Under the pieces are notes generated by a model. That model worked only from the letters and a program-made list of their open reading frames with translations, searched no databases and was not told the origin of the DNA. Positions 8,842 to 17,766 of a stretch of 64,000 nt of DNA are shown piece by piece; the stretch's first letter is position 1, and each line of letters starts with the position of its first letter. The position numbers and the translations under genes were made by a program. Origin of the DNA: Paucibacter aquatile (GTDB lineage: Bacteria > Pseudomonadota > Gammaproteobacteria > Burkholderiales > Burkholderiaceae_C); the NCBI RefSeq assembly GCF_002885975.1, contig NZ_POSP01000003.1:2976001-3040000 (forward strand), given 5' to 3'.

Positions 8842-8873
8842 AACCAGCGGCCTTCGGGTTGCTGGTTTTTTTT
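8842..8873 (+). terminator. Rho-independent terminator
   Basis: A 7-bp stem AACCAGC/GCTGGTT encloses a GC-rich loop and runs into eight T. It lies about 45 bp after the GNAT stop codon. Confidence 0.8.
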
Positions 8874-9018
8874 CGTCCATTTTTTTGAAAGACCTAGCGC
8901 TTCATTCAAGCGGATTCTTGCAGCTGAAGAGATGCGTGTGTTTTTCGATGGCGACGGGCCAAAGTCAAAGCAAGGAGAGGGTAAAGTAATGCCCCCTTAC
9001 TTTCTGAATTGACGACAC

Positions 9019-9516
9019 GTGCTGGCCAAGCTGACTTCCAAGAATCAATTGACGCTTCCGAAAAGCGTGACCCAGCCCCTGGGACCCGTGCAGTACTTCG
9101 AGGTCCACACCCAAGCCGGCCAAATCATCCTGACCCCCGTGCGAATCCAGCGAGGCGACGCGCTGCGCGCCAAACTCGCCGAGCTCGACATCGACGCCAA
9201 AACCATCGAGTCCGCCCTGCGCTGGGCCGACAAAACCATCGAGACCCCGGCTCGAAAAAAAGCAGCCTCCGGAGGAAAAAAGCCTGCAGCTCAAAAAACG
9301 GTTCCGGTCAAAAAAACGCTGGCAAAACCATTGAGTGCCGCGAAATCGATCGCAACAAGAAACGCGGCGGCAAAAACACGCAAGGCGGCAGCGGTGAAAA
9401 CCACTGAGACCGCGAAAGCAGCGCCCAAACCCCGCAGCGCCACCCGCAAGCAGGCGAGCCCCAAGCCGGTGTCGGCGCAAAAAGTCTTCGCGCGCACCAA
9501 GGCGGTGAAGCGGTGA
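9019..9516 (+). CDS. AbrB/MazE-like DNA-binding domain with histone H1-like tail
   Basis: 165 residues with a GTG start. Residues 1-50 (LAKLTSKNQLTLPKSV, then VQYFEVHTQAGQIILTPV) fit the swapped-hairpin SpoVT-AbrB fold of antitoxins and transition regulators. Residues about 51-75 are a short helix. From about 76 to the end the protein is almost only Lys, Ala, Thr, Pro and Arg, resembling the C-terminal tail of histone H1 or bacterial H1-like proteins. The last codon overlaps the next gene (GTGA), giving an antitoxin-toxin-like order. The basic tail is unusual for an antitoxin and may bind DNA non-specifically. Confidence 0.72.
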   Translation: MLAKLTSKNQLTLPKSVTQPLGPVQYFEVHTQAGQIILTPVRIQRGDALRAKLAELDIDAKTIESALRWADKTIETPARKKAASGGKKPAAQKTVPVKKTLAKPLSAAKSIATRNAAAKTRKAAAVKTTETAKAAPKPRSATRKQASPKPVSAQKVFARTKAVKR

Positions 9517-10007
9517 GTCGGGTCCGCACGCGGTCCATGAAAGCCGTGCAGGCCCGCCGCGTCGTCCTGGACCTGCCTCTGCTCCTGCAGGCCTTGTTGT
9601 GCAGCGATGACGCCGCTCAGGCGCTGCGTCAGGCTTGGCAGTCCGGGGCTTGTGTGCCCTTGGTCAATGCCGAGATGGCGCAGGCCTTGATCACGGCCTT
9701 GCGTTTTCCTCGCCTGGCGCTCAGCGAGGTCCAGCAGCAGGAGCTTTTGGCTGATTTCCTGCCCTACGCCGAGGTGGTGGGGCCACCCGCGCAAGCGGAT
9801 CGGCGACGTTCGCGCGAGGCTTCGCACGCCCTGGAACTGGCCTTGTCGCAGCATGCCAAGGCCGAGCTGTGGTTGTGCAGTGACCCGGCTCTGAGATTGC
9901 GCGGCCAGCGCTTGATCAGCCGCCGTCAGCTCCCGGGTTTGAAGGGCGTGAGCGGCGAAGAGTTTCTCGCCGGCCTGTCATCTGCTGGACACGATGTAAC
10001 GGGTTAG
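9513..10007 (+). CDS. PIN-like domain protein, possible toxin partner
   Basis: 164 residues from the overlapping GTG; ATG 9537 is an alternative start. The layout resembles COG1569-type PIN proteins: a first strand VVLDLPLLLQALLCSDDAA, an acid-rich middle, and a last strand ELWLCSDPALRL. PIN domains are Mg-dependent RNases with four acidic residues. Here the usual DTNV is DLPL, so activity may be reduced or altered. Translational overlap with the AbrB-like gene supports a toxin-antitoxin-like pair. The family call rests on motif resemblance only. Confidence 0.6.
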   Translation: MSRVRTRSMKAVQARRVVLDLPLLLQALLCSDDAAQALRQAWQSGACVPLVNAEMAQALITALRFPRLALSEVQQQELLADFLPYAEVVGPPAQADRRRSREASHALELALSQHAKAELWLCSDPALRLRGQRLISRRQLPGLKGVSGEEFLAGLSSAGHDVTG

Positions 10008-10033
10008 TCTGCTAGGCTGCGCGCCTCAGCATC

Positions 10034-10255
10034 ATGAATCGATTCGACCAAAGTTCTCCGACCACCGGTATGTGGCGGGTGGTGTTTTACGAGCGGCGCG
10101 CCAATCGTGTGCGCCTCGACCGATCCGGGCCCTGGCTCACCAGCAAGCAACTCGCCCGGCAATGGGCGAGCTGGTTCGGTGAGCGCGGTTACCACGTGGC
10201 TTTGCAGGATCAATCCGGGGAACTGGAACGGCTCACTGTGGGCCTGCCGGGCTGA
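10034..10255 (+). CDS. Small hypothetical protein
   Basis: 73 residues, soluble, rich in Arg and Trp (MWRVVFYERRANRVRLDRSG; ARQWASWFGERGYHVALQ). It has no signal peptide, membrane segment or recognised motif. It follows the PIN-like gene by 26 bp on the same strand and may be its operon partner. GC-rich third codon positions and clean flanks argue for a real gene. Function unknown. Confidence 0.6.
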   Translation: MNRFDQSSPTTGMWRVVFYERRANRVRLDRSGPWLTSKQLARQWASWFGERGYHVALQDQSGELERLTVGLPG

Positions 10256-10278
10256 GGCTCCCGATCACGGCTTGAGGT

Positions 10279-11433
10279 TCAGTGCAGACGCGGCCGGATG
10301 GCGGCCGGGCAGTAGCCGTGGTATTCCAAGGCCCAACCCTCGGTGGCACTGTGTTCGCAGTGGCTTTGCACATACTGGGCGCTGAGCTTCTTGGCGGCCG
10401 CCCGTTGCACCAGTGCTTCGGCTTGCGCCGGGCTCAGTTGAAGGGCGAACAGGGTCCAACGTCGCTGCAGAAGCGAGTCTGACCATGCATCCTCGAGGGC
10501 CCAGCGGATGTCCTCCTCGCGATCGAGTGACTTCACGGCCAGTACACGGGGGGCCAGGGCCAGCACAAAGCGGTTGAAGTCACCACGCAGCTTGTCGCTG
10601 GGCAGGAGGGCTTCGATGCGGGCCAGGCGCTGGCTCCAACCGGGGCGCGCCAGTTGGCGCGTCACCAGGGCTTGCAAGGCCTGGATGGGGTTGAACAGGC
10701 GCAAGCGGTTGGGTGGCAAGACATGAAGCGGGATGCGTGCAGCCTCCTCGTGGGGCAGGGCGGTGACAAAACTGCACAGGGTGGCGATGCGGGCCCATTG
10801 TGTGGCGTCCAGTCCCGCTGTCTGTCGGATCGGACCCTGTTGCAGGCTGCTCGCCAGGGCTGATGCACTGTGCCAATCATGGCTGGCCTTGGCGGCATTG
10901 GCTTGTCGGCTCAGGTTGACCAGATTGCCGGCGGCATAGCCGGCATCGTCACGCACGCGGTCGATGGATTTTTGCAGTGCATCGGCAGGCTTGTCATTCA
11001 GCGCCTGGCGCAGGATGGGGCAGAACGCCGAGTCGATCTGCTGCAGGAAATTGGGCGTCAGCTGCACCAGCTCAAAGCTGCGGCCGCGTGCCCAGGCATG
11101 GCTGCGCAGGGCCAGCCAGCGCTGGGTGTGGATGGTGGCGGGCAGGGTGCGAGCACCGAAGGTGGCGGCACCGGCCAGCCAGCCCTGGCGCAAGGGCGAG
11201 TTGGGGTAGAGGTGCTCGACCGGCGGGGTCAGGCCGTGGTGGGCATAGTCCCAGCCGAGCGCCTGGCCCAGGGCCTGGTGGGCCGGCAGCGGCGAGTTTG
11301 GGGTCAGGTCTTGCCCTTCCGGGCTTGAAGTGGCAGGGCTTACGTGGATGAAGGCCAGATCCTGTTGTCGTGCGGCGCCCGGCGTGGCGCTGGCGTTCAC
11401 GGGGGTGAGGGTGCGTGCTGCGATCGATGCCAT
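10279..11433 (-). CDS. Hypothetical protein with HNH-like motif
   Basis: 384 residues from ATG 11433, preceded by AGGAGA. The family is not recognised. One stretch, around residues 155-190, reads FCPILRQALND, then SIDRVRDDAGYAAGNLVNL, then SRQANAAKASH. This resembles the SxDRIDxxxGYxxGNVxxxxxxxNxxK core of some HNH/His-Me-finger nucleases, but the second CxxC and a clear catalytic His are absent. No signal peptide or membrane helix. It is transcribed divergently from a WYL-domain regulator across 103 bp, so the regulator probably controls it. A nuclease role is only a suggestion. Confidence 0.65.
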   Translation of the reverse strand: MASIAARTLTPVNASATPGAARQQDLAFIHVSPATSSPEGQDLTPNSPLPAHQALGQALGWDYAHHGLTPPVEHLYPNSPLRQGWLAGAATFGARTLPATIHTQRWLALRSHAWARGRSFELVQLTPNFLQQIDSAFCPILRQALNDKPADALQKSIDRVRDDAGYAAGNLVNLSRQANAAKASHDWHSASALASSLQQGPIRQTAGLDATQWARIATLCSFVTALPHEEAARIPLHVLPPNRLRLFNPIQALQALVTRQLARPGWSQRLARIEALLPSDKLRGDFNRFVLALAPRVLAVKSLDREEDIRWALEDAWSDSLLQRRWTLFALQLSPAQAEALVQRAAAKKLSAQYVQSHCEHSATEGWALEYHGYCPAAIRPRLH

Positions 11434-11536
11434 GGGAAATCTCCTGGTGCCGGTCACCACGAACTTGAGCGACCTTGTGGCACAGTGTCTGGGCTCTCTG
11501 GCTCATGACGTGAGCTACCGAAAAACAGGAGATCGC

Positions 11537-12523
11537 ATGGATCGCACCGAGCGTTTCTACAAGATCGAGATGATGATTCGCAGCCGCGAATGCGTCAGTT
11601 TTGCCAGCTTGCTGGAGACACTGGAGGTGTCACCGGCCACCTTGAAGCGTGATCTGCAGTACCTGCGTGAGCGCATGGACGCGCCCATCGAATACGACGC
11701 CAGCGCCAATGGCTACCGTTTCGGCCAGCAATGGCGGGGCCGCCAGCACGAGTTGCCAGGGGTCTGGTTCAGCGAGAAAGAGCTGCATGCCTTGCTGACC
11801 ATGCACCAGATGCTGTCCAGCCTGGACGAAGAGGGCATCCTGAGCCGACATCTGCAACCCATGTTCGACAAGCTGACCAGCATGCTGGGTGTGGATGAGG
11901 CCGAGGCCAAGGAGCTGACCCAGCGCATCAAGCTGATCAGCACGGCCCGCCGCCGCGTGGTGGCCGAGTGTTTTGAGACCGTGGGCAGTGCCGTGGTCAA
12001 ACGCCAGCGCCTGAGCATGGGCTATCGCAGCCGCAGCCAGGGTGGTCGGGCGGGGCAGCTGCGCCGCCGCACGGTGTCACCCCAGCGCCTGGTTCATTAC
12101 CGCAACACCTGGTATCTCGATGCCTGGTGCCATGACAGCGAGGGCTTTCGCCGCTTTGCGCTCGATGCCATGGAGGGCGTTGAGTTGCTGTCAGAGCGCG
12201 CCAAGGCCGTGCCGCTCAAGCAGTTGGAGGCGGAGCTGGATCAGGGTTACGGCATATTTGCCGGCGCCCAGGCCCAGCAAGCCCAGCTGCTGTTCAGCGC
12301 CGAGGCCGCGCAATGGGTGAGCAAGGAGGAATGGCACCCGAGCCAGCGCAGTGAGTGGCTGGACGACGGGCGCTGGCGCCTGGAGGTGCCCTATGTCGAT
12401 GCCACCGAGCTCTTGATGGACTTGTTGCGCCATGCCGGCCAGGTCGACGTCCTGGGGCCGGCCAGCTTGCGCACGGCGTATGCCAAGCGCTTGCGCGGGG
12501 CGGTCGATGCTTTGGCTGCCTGA
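11537..12523 (+). CDS. WYL-domain transcriptional regulator
   Basis: 328 residues; ATG 11537 follows the ribosome-binding site ACAGGAGA. An N-terminal winged helix (ERFYKIEMMIRSRECVSFAS, then SPATLKRDLQYLRE) is the YafY-type HTH. The WYL domain follows, with NTWYLDAWC carrying the W-Y-L signature around residue 195, and a C-terminal WCX-like extension. WYL domains sense ligands or nucleic acid and control stress or defence genes. The divergent neighbour (10279-11433) is the likely target. Confidence 0.9.
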   Translation: MDRTERFYKIEMMIRSRECVSFASLLETLEVSPATLKRDLQYLRERMDAPIEYDASANGYRFGQQWRGRQHELPGVWFSEKELHALLTMHQMLSSLDEEGILSRHLQPMFDKLTSMLGVDEAEAKELTQRIKLISTARRRVVAECFETVGSAVVKRQRLSMGYRSRSQGGRAGQLRRRTVSPQRLVHYRNTWYLDAWCHDSEGFRRFALDAMEGVELLSERAKAVPLKQLEAELDQGYGIFAGAQAQQAQLLFSAEAAQWVSKEEWHPSQRSEWLDDGRWRLEVPYVDATELLMDLLRHAGQVDVLGPASLRTAYAKRLRGAVDALAA

Positions 12524-12531
12524 GGCAAGCC

Positions 12532-13131
12532 TCAGGCGTCGGAGCTCGGTGTTTCGTCCTGATCCAGGCGGGCCAGGCGCTCGCTGTGCCAGTAGATGTC
12601 GTCGCCGCCCAGGCCGTCCAGGTTGGCACGGTTGAGCACGCGGGCCAGCACGAAGAGCAGGTCGGACAGGCGGTTCAGGTACTGGCGCGGCGCGGCGTTG
12701 ATGGTCTCCGAGGCGGCCAGGGTGACCACGGCGCGCTCGGCGCGGCGGGCCACGGTGCGGCAGACGTGAGCGATGGCGGCGCTGCGCGTGCCGGCCGGCA
12801 GGATGAACTCCTTGAGCCGGGGCAGGGCGGCGTTGTAATGGGCCAGGGCCTGGTCCAGGCGCAGCACGGCGCCTTCCTTGAGCAACTCGTAGCCGGGCAT
12901 GCACAGCTCGCCGCCGAGATTGAACAGCTCGTGCTGGATGGTCACCAGCAGCTCACGCACATCCTCGGGCAGGGGCTCGGCCAGCAGCACCCCGAGGTTG
13001 GAATTGAGCTCGTCCACATCGCCCATGGCCTGCACGCGCAGGTGATCCTTGGGCACGCGGCTGCCATCGCCGAGGCCGGTGCTGCCGTCGTCACCGGTGC
13101 GGGTGGCAATATTGGAAAGTCGATTGGCCAT
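12532..13131 (-). CDS. PduO-type cob(I)alamin adenosyltransferase
   Basis: 199 residues from ATG 13131; an in-frame ATG at 13173 would add 14 residues. The N-terminal ATP-binding motif TRTGDDGSTGLGDGSRVPKD and the helix CRTVARRAERAVV are diagnostic of the PduO/MMAB type, a trimer of five-helix bundles. It transfers the adenosyl group of ATP to cob(I)alamin to give adenosylcobalamin. It stands alone, convergent with the WYL regulator (8 bp between stops), and no cobalamin synthesis or B12-dependent mutase gene is nearby. Confidence 0.93.
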   Translation of the reverse strand: MANRLSNIATRTGDDGSTGLGDGSRVPKDHLRVQAMGDVDELNSNLGVLLAEPLPEDVRELLVTIQHELFNLGGELCMPGYELLKEGAVLRLDQALAHYNAALPRLKEFILPAGTRSAAIAHVCRTVARRAERAVVTLAASETINAAPRQYLNRLSDLLFVLARVLNRANLDGLGGDDIYWHSERLARLDQDETPSSDA

Positions 13132-13202
13132 GGGGCTTGCCGGGTCCGGCGTGGTCTGTGAAGAAGCCGGCATCTTGCCCCAAGTTCAATGGCCCGGTGG
13201 CT

Positions 13203-13448
13203 TCAGTGGCGACGGCCGCTGCGATGGAAAGCCGGCTTGTGGCCGGCCATTTGTGCGTGGCGCGGTGGCTCGGCGGGCGCACTGACTTTCAAGCCGGGGT
13301 CGTCACGCAAGGGTTTGGCTTCGGGCATGAGCGTCTGCAACAGGTTTTTCACGGCCAGGCGCAAGAGATCCAGCCGCAAAGCACCCACCAGAGCCAGCAG
13401 CAAAGCCAGCAAGATCAGCAGGGTCGAGAGATCAGCCATGGTGTTCAA
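13203..13448 (-). CDS. Small single-pass membrane protein
   Basis: 81 residues (or 78 from ATG 13439). The N-terminus LSTLLILLALLLALVGALRLDLLRLAVK is one hydrophobic helix followed by an amphipathic segment. The rest is polar and basic, ending HRSGRRH. No family is recognised. It lies upstream of the adenosyltransferase on the same strand with a 71-bp gap, so co-transcription is possible. Confidence 0.5.
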   Translation of the reverse strand: MNTMADLSTLLILLALLLALVGALRLDLLRLAVKNLLQTLMPEAKPLRDDPGLKVSAPAEPPRHAQMAGHKPAFHRSGRRH

Positions 13449-13574
13449 GCCTCCATCGAACTGACAAACATCGGCAGAGCAGCCGATACGCCCATGGTGT
13501 CACGGCCTGGCGCTGTCGTCCACGGCTTTGACAGTCAGCCCTTGTTTCGCCCGTGTTTGTTTGCAGGAGGCAAG

Positions 13575-13602
13575 AAAAAAGCCACCGGGGTGAGCCGGTG
13601 GC
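13575..13602 (-). terminator. Rho-independent terminator after the FadL gene
   Basis: Stem GCCACCGG/CCGGTGGC, followed on the minus strand by a run of six T. It sits 36 bp past the stop of the FadL-like gene. Confidence 0.85.
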
Positions 13603-13638
13603 TTTGGCAGGCCGAGGCGCCGCGTGAGCGGTATCGCG

Positions 13639-15138
13639 TCAGAACTGGCGGTTGTACTGCAGACCCAGCAGGGCCGAGTTCAGCTTGTAGCGGCCCTTGA
13701 TGGTGGCGCAGCTGGAGGTGTTGCCGGACGGATTGCAGACGGCGGAGCCCGCGGCGTTGACCTGGGCACCGTTGTCGTACATATCGATCTGGCTCGGGGC
13801 CACACGGATGAAGCTCAGGGCGAAGTCGATGGAGTTCTTGCTGTCCAGCTTCCAGTTCAGGCCACCGGAGATCCAGGTGCGGTCATTGTCAGGAATCGAA
13901 GGGGTGCGGGTCGTGGCCTTGACCGGGCTTTGGTCGTAGGCGATGCCGGCGCGCAGCTTCAGGTCGTCGCTCCACTGATAGTTCAGACCGAAGGAGCCGC
14001 GGATGGTGTTGATCCAGTTCTCCGGGGTCAGCGAATCCGGCAGGTTGTTGGCGAAATCGATGCGCAGTTCGCTGAAACGCGAGTGGCGGGTCAGGGTCAC
14101 ATCACCCATCACGGCCAACTTGTCCTGCTGTTTGAAGAAGGACAGTGACAGCGACTCGGGCGTGTCGACCTTCAGGCTGGCGTCGCTGTTGGTGTAGAGG
14201 CCGACCAGACGTTGCTGCACCGTGGTGCCAGCGCCGGGCAGGGCGCCGTTCAGCAGCGTGGCCAGGTTGGCTGCCGGGGTGGCCACGTTCCAGACGGCTT
14301 CGCCCTTGAGCTTGTGCGCAATCTTGGAGCGGTAGGCGATGCCAAAACGGGTGTCTTGGTTGGGCGAATACATCAGACCCAGATTGAAGCCCAGGCCCCA
14401 ATCCTTGCCTTCCACTTCCACGCCACCGGAGTACAGCGGGTTGCCGGAAGCGGCTTTGATCAGACCACCGAGGCGGTTGATGACGGCCGCACGCACCATA
14501 TCGACCGGCACGCCGGGGGCAGAGTTGGCCGCGACCTGCTGTTCGATGATCAGGGCCAGTGCACCGGAGCCGAAGTCCGCACCCTTGGCCAGATTGCCTT
14601 CGATGTACTGCGCGGTCAGGCCTGCACCCACACTCAGCTTTTCATTGACCTTGAAGGCGATCGAGGGGTTCAGGGCGATGGTCTTGAGCTCGGTACCGAT
14701 GCTGTTGTAGCGGCCGGCCCAGTCTTTGTCGTACTCGCTCTTGGAGCCGAAGGGCACGAAGAAGGCCATGCCGATCGAGGTGTCTGCGTTCAGCTTGTGG
14801 GTCAGGTAGGCATGGGGCACGGCGGTGGTGTGCACGAACTTGCCGCCGTTGCCACCCTTGGTGGGCAGGCCAAAGCTGGTGATGCTGCCTTGGTCTTCGA
14901 ACGTGCCCTTGGGCAGGACCACGTTGAGAACACCGGAGGCTTGCGTGCCGTCCAGGCGGGTCATGCCGGCCGGGTTGTAGAACAGCACCGAAGCGTCCGA
15001 AGCTTCCGCGGTGTTGGCGTTCGCCGTGCCTTGGGCCGAGGCCGATTGCGAGCCGAAGTGGTAGCCGGAGGCCAGGGCGGATTGGGCGCACAGGCCGCCG
15101 ATGACGGCCATGCCAAGCGCGGAAAGCTTGAATTTCAT
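13639..15138 (-). CDS. FadL/OmpP1/TodX family outer-membrane transport protein
   Basis: 499 residues. A Sec signal peptide (MKFKLSALGMAVIGGLCAQSALA) precedes the FadL N-terminal hatch sequence SGYHFGSQSASAQGTANA and SVLFYNPAGMTRL, followed by about 14 predicted beta strands and a C-terminal aromatic residue (LLGLQYNRQF) for BAM recognition. The family takes up long-chain fatty acids or hydrophobic aromatics across the outer membrane. It is divergent from the acylase gene over 144 bp, and uptake of acylated compounds cleaved by that acylase is a possible link (inference). Confidence 0.93.
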   Translation of the reverse strand: MKFKLSALGMAVIGGLCAQSALASGYHFGSQSASAQGTANANTAEASDASVLFYNPAGMTRLDGTQASGVLNVVLPKGTFEDQGSITSFGLPTKGGNGGKFVHTTAVPHAYLTHKLNADTSIGMAFFVPFGSKSEYDKDWAGRYNSIGTELKTIALNPSIAFKVNEKLSVGAGLTAQYIEGNLAKGADFGSGALALIIEQQVAANSAPGVPVDMVRAAVINRLGGLIKAASGNPLYSGGVEVEGKDWGLGFNLGLMYSPNQDTRFGIAYRSKIAHKLKGEAVWNVATPAANLATLLNGALPGAGTTVQQRLVGLYTNSDASLKVDTPESLSLSFFKQQDKLAVMGDVTLTRHSRFSELRIDFANNLPDSLTPENWINTIRGSFGLNYQWSDDLKLRAGIAYDQSPVKATTRTPSIPDNDRTWISGGLNWKLDSKNSIDFALSFIRVAPSQIDMYDNGAQVNAAGSAVCNPSGNTSSCATIKGRYKLNSALLGLQYNRQF

Positions 15139-15282
15139 AATGTCTCCAGTGTTGTCGTGGTACGCCCTTTTGATGGGCTTTTTACCATTTTGATGATAGC
15201 CTGGGGCTACAAATTAGCGCCCGCGCAGATAGCGAATTAGAGCGATCTACCCACGGACGGTAGTCACATTGGAGACAACTTC

Positions 15283-17766
15283 GTGCAAATACGTACAAGT
15301 TCGGGAAACCCTCTCCGTATCAACCCTGTGTTTTCGGCCCTGGCCAGCGCTGCTTTGCTCTGTGCTTGTGGCGGAAATGGCGACAGCAACCCTTTGGCGC
15401 CTGAGCCGATCTCGGCGCCTGAGTTTTCCGCCGAGATCCGCTACACCAGCTACGGTGTGCCGCACATCAAGGCCGACAGCTTCAAGGGGGCGGGCTATGG
15501 CTATGGCTATGCCTTTGCCCAGGATCACATCTGCCTGTTTGCCCAGGAAATCATCACCCTGCGTGGCGAGCGTTCGCGCTTTTTTGGCGATGTCGATGCC
15601 AACGGCAAACCGGTCAACTACCTCGGGCAGTTTGGCGACTTCACGCCCAATCTGTCCTCGGACTTTTTCTACAAGGCCTTGATGACGCCAGCCCAGGCGC
15701 AGGCCATGAAGAACGGAGCCGGTGCGGAGGTGCGCGATCTGGTCGCCGGCTTTGTGGCCGGTTACAACCGCTACCTCAGCGACAAGGGCTTGAACGGCCT
15801 GCCGCTGGAATGCAAGGGCGCCGCCTGGGTGCGTCCGATGAACGAGGACGACGCCTACTTCCGCTTCACCCAGGCGGCCATCGCCGGCAGCTCGCTGCAG
15901 TTCATTCACGCCCTGGGCAGCGCCCAGCCACCGCTGGTGAAGCCGGCGGGCGCCGAGCCGGTGCTGCTGTCGGCCAAGGCCTTGCGCGCCAAGTCCACCC
16001 AGCTCGCCCTGGCGCGCACACCCCTGCTGCAGGGCTTGCGCCAGCTGGAAGAGCATGTGATCGGCTCCAATGGTTATGGCCTGGGCAAGGGTGCCACGCA
16101 GAGCGGGGCCGGCATGGTGCTGGGCAACCCGCACTTTCCTTGGTGGGGCGCATTGCGTCTGCACCAGCTGCACCTGACCATCCCAGGCAAGTACGACGTC
16201 ATGGGGGCCACGCTGCTCGGCGCGGTGGTGCCCCTGATCGGCTTCAACAAGGATGTGGCCTGGACCCACACCTTCTCGACCGACAACCGCTTCACGCTGT
16301 TTCAGCTCAAGCTTGATCCGGCCGATCCGACGCGCTACTGGGTCGATGGGGGCTACAAGCCCATGAGCCAGACGCCGCTGTCGGTGCAGGCCTTGCAGCC
16401 CGATGGCAGCCTCAAGACCATCACGCGCACGCTCTACAGCACTGACTTTGGACCGATGGTCAGCGATGGCGCCAGCTTTGCCTGGAGCGGTGCGGCTGGC
16501 TTCGCGCTGCGTGACGCCAACTACAGCAACACCAAGCTGCTGGACCAGGCCCTGCTCAACGGCAAGGCCAGCAGCGCCGAGAGCCTGCGCGAGAACCTGG
16601 CCACCTTCAACGCCTTGCCCTGGGTCAACACCATGGCTGCGGACAAGAGCGGCCGCGCGCTCTATGCCAATTACTCGGTGGCGGCCAATGTCAGCGACGC
16701 CCAGCTGGCCAGCTGCGTGAACAGCCCCACCGGTCAGTTCCTGCTGGCCACGCGTGGCCTGGTGCTGATGGATGGCAGCAAGTCGGCCTGCAACTGGAAT
16801 GGCGCCATCCCCGCGGCCCAGCGGCCTTATGTCTTGCGCGATGACTTCATCGTCAACGCCAACGACAGCCACTGGCTGCCCAACGATCAGGTGCGGCTGA
16901 GCGGCTACCCCAAGATCATCGCCACCGGCCCCAATGCCGAAGGCGCTCCTCAAGGCGAACGCACCCGCATGGGCATTGCCCAGGCCCTGGATCGCATCGA
17001 GGGCCGCGATGGCCTGGCCGGCAAGGGCTTCACCCTGGCCCAGCTGCAGCAGGTCTACCAGAAGGCCCGTTTCTTCAAGGCCGAGCAATGGCTGGACGAG
17101 TTCCTGGCCGCGGCCTGCAGCGGCACGTCGCCCAGCACCAAGGACAGCACAGGCAAGCTGACCGATCTCAGCAAGGCCTGCGCCGTGCTGGCCGCTTGGA
17201 AGAAGACCGAGGGCCTGCTCGACCCGGGGGCTTTGCTGTTCCGCAAGTTCTACGAACTCTCGGGTGAGCTCAAGGACGCCAGCTACTGGCGCGTGGCCTA
17301 CAACCCGGCCGATCCGGTTGACACCCCGCGCGGCTTCAACACCGCCAACAGCAAAGCGGCCACCTTGCTGGCCGATGCGGTGCAATGGTTCGCCACCCAG
17401 AACATCCCGCTCGAAGAGGTGACGGCCCGTCGGCAGATCATCGTGCGCGACAGCGCACCCATCCCCATTCCTGGCGGCCCCTACACCTTCAACAATGTCC
17501 GCGGCAATCTCAATGCCGGCCTGTATGGTGACCCGGTCTACGGCAACAGCTATATGCAGTTCGTCACCTTCGATGCCAAGGGACCGGTGGCCGAGGGGGT
17601 GTTGACCTACTCGCAGTCCAGCCACATCCTCTCGCCCCATTTCTCGGACCAGACCAAGGTCTATTCGGACATCTACATGAAGGGTGGTGCCTGGATCAAG
17701 CTGCCGTTCAGTGAGGCTGAGATCCAGGCCGATCCCAACTACCGCAGCATCCGGCTCAGCGAATGA
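15283..17766 (+). CDS. Penicillin acylase family protein (Ntn hydrolase), lipoprotein
   Basis: 827 residues, GTG start with GGAGA upstream. A lipoprotein signal ends LASAALLCACGG. The N-terminal part (IRYTSYGVPHIKADSFKG, GYGYGYAFAQDHICL) is the alpha-chain pattern. The autocleavage and nucleophile site is HVIGSNGYGLG, with Ser262 the predicted new N-terminus of the beta chain; GAGMVLGNPHFPWWG follows. Relatives (PvdQ, QuiP, AhlM, cephalosporin acylases) cleave amide-linked acyl chains, including acyl-homoserine lactones, in the periplasm. It overlaps the FAD-linked oxidase gene by 4 nt. The substrate cannot be told from sequence. Confidence 0.9.
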   Translation: MQIRTSSGNPLRINPVFSALASAALLCACGGNGDSNPLAPEPISAPEFSAEIRYTSYGVPHIKADSFKGAGYGYGYAFAQDHICLFAQEIITLRGERSRFFGDVDANGKPVNYLGQFGDFTPNLSSDFFYKALMTPAQAQAMKNGAGAEVRDLVAGFVAGYNRYLSDKGLNGLPLECKGAAWVRPMNEDDAYFRFTQAAIAGSSLQFIHALGSAQPPLVKPAGAEPVLLSAKALRAKSTQLALARTPLLQGLRQLEEHVIGSNGYGLGKGATQSGAGMVLGNPHFPWWGALRLHQLHLTIPGKYDVMGATLLGAVVPLIGFNKDVAWTHTFSTDNRFTLFQLKLDPADPTRYWVDGGYKPMSQTPLSVQALQPDGSLKTITRTLYSTDFGPMVSDGASFAWSGAAGFALRDANYSNTKLLDQALLNGKASSAESLRENLATFNALPWVNTMAADKSGRALYANYSVAANVSDAQLASCVNSPTGQFLLATRGLVLMDGSKSACNWNGAIPAAQRPYVLRDDFIVNANDSHWLPNDQVRLSGYPKIIATGPNAEGAPQGERTRMGIAQALDRIEGRDGLAGKGFTLAQLQQVYQKARFFKAEQWLDEFLAAACSGTSPSTKDSTGKLTDLSKACAVLAAWKKTEGLLDPGALLFRKFYELSGELKDASYWRVAYNPADPVDTPRGFNTANSKAATLLADAVQWFATQNIPLEEVTARRQIIVRDSAPIPIPGGPYTFNNVRGNLNAGLYGDPVYGNSYMQFVTFDAKGPVAEGVLTYSQSSHILSPHFSDQTKVYSDIYMKGGAWIKLPFSEAEIQADPNYRSIRLSE

